In this document: piece by piece, positions 5,726 to 5,777 of the stretch | Layout of the letters: each line of letters opens with the position of its first letter | How positions within the stretch are numbered: position 1 is the stretch's first letter | DNA from: Kiloniellaceae bacterium | Lineage (GTDB): Bacteria > Pseudomonadota > Alphaproteobacteria > Kiloniellales > Kiloniellaceae | Assembly: GCA_021776145.1 (NCBI GenBank) | Contig: JAJFGM010000128.1 | Location: 1-5,777, forward strand | Reading direction: 5' to 3' | DNA length: 5,777 nucleotides | The notes under the pieces: model-generated | What the model was told of the DNA's origin: nothing | The model's input: the letters and a program-made list of their open reading frames with translations, nothing else | The model's database searches: none | Translations under genes and position numbers: made by a program

Positions 5726-5754
5726 CCGGCCGCGCCGGGAGTTGGCGCGCCCGG
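5726..5754 (+). terminator. Stem-loop after livM, no U-tract (mRNA-stabilising or attenuating)
   Basis: CCGGCCGCGCC (5726-5736) and GGCGCGCCCGG (5744-5754) pair over 10 of 11 positions, with one C-C mismatch, around a seven-base loop GGGAGTT. What follows is AGCAGAGTG, so it is not a classical Rho-independent terminator. It starts 14 bases after the livM stop. If the binding-protein gene follows, it may protect the upstream or downstream mRNA end, or partly stop transcription, so that the subunits are made in unequal amounts. The remaining bases to 5777 contain no gene start that can be supported. Confidence 0.5.
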
Positions 5755-5777
5755 AGCAGAGTGTTAGCGTGACAACC

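Noticed and set aside
5769..5777. GTG ACA ACC as start of the next gene
   Set aside because: Only three codons remain in the window, and the nearest purine-rich site is about twelve bases away; there is not enough to support a call.

Overview
The window looks like a piece of an alphaproteobacterial chromosome, plausibly of Rhodospirillales type. The evidence is high G+C coding sequence with strong third-position G/C, an AcnA N-terminus of the alphaproteobacterial kind, Shine-Dalgarno-led genes, and a TTAA-N7-TTAAC (CtrA-type) box in the acnA promoter region. The lineage is inferred from protein resemblance from memory; no search was run.

Layout. Positions 1-236 (minus strand) hold the first 78 codons of aconitase A, cut by the window edge. 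Positions 237-939 are a long divergent intergenic region. It contains the acnA ribosome-binding site and leader, an AT-rich promoter/operator zone at about 342-418, a foldable element at 471-551, and a leader for the rightward genes with a 9-bp GC hairpin. A possible 80-codon upstream ORF in that leader ends in an ATGA overlap with the next gene. From 940 to 5711 four plus-strand genes form a tight operon: a 655-residue AMP-forming acyl-CoA synthetase, then livG (ATPase), livH and livM (two permeases). Gaps are 8, 35 and 4 bases. The last 66 bases hold a strong stem-loop without a U-tract and no gene start that can be supported.

How the genes fit together. LivG, LivH and LivM are three of the four or five parts of a branched-chain-amino-acid-type (HAAT) ABC importer. 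The periplasmic substrate-binding protein and the second ATPase (LivF) are absent here and are expected just downstream. A CoA ligase as first gene of the operon suggests that the imported compound is a carboxylic acid (fatty, aromatic or dicarboxylic) activated to its CoA thioester after entry, rather than leucine, isoleucine or valine. The actual substrate cannot be read from this window. The divergent aconitase is central metabolism (TCA cycle) and shares only the regulatory region.

No wholly new system is visible. The parts that deserve a second look are all in the 237-939 region: the CtrA-like box, two adjacent dyads, the branched foldable element, and the polyproline upstream ORF coupled to the ligase gene.
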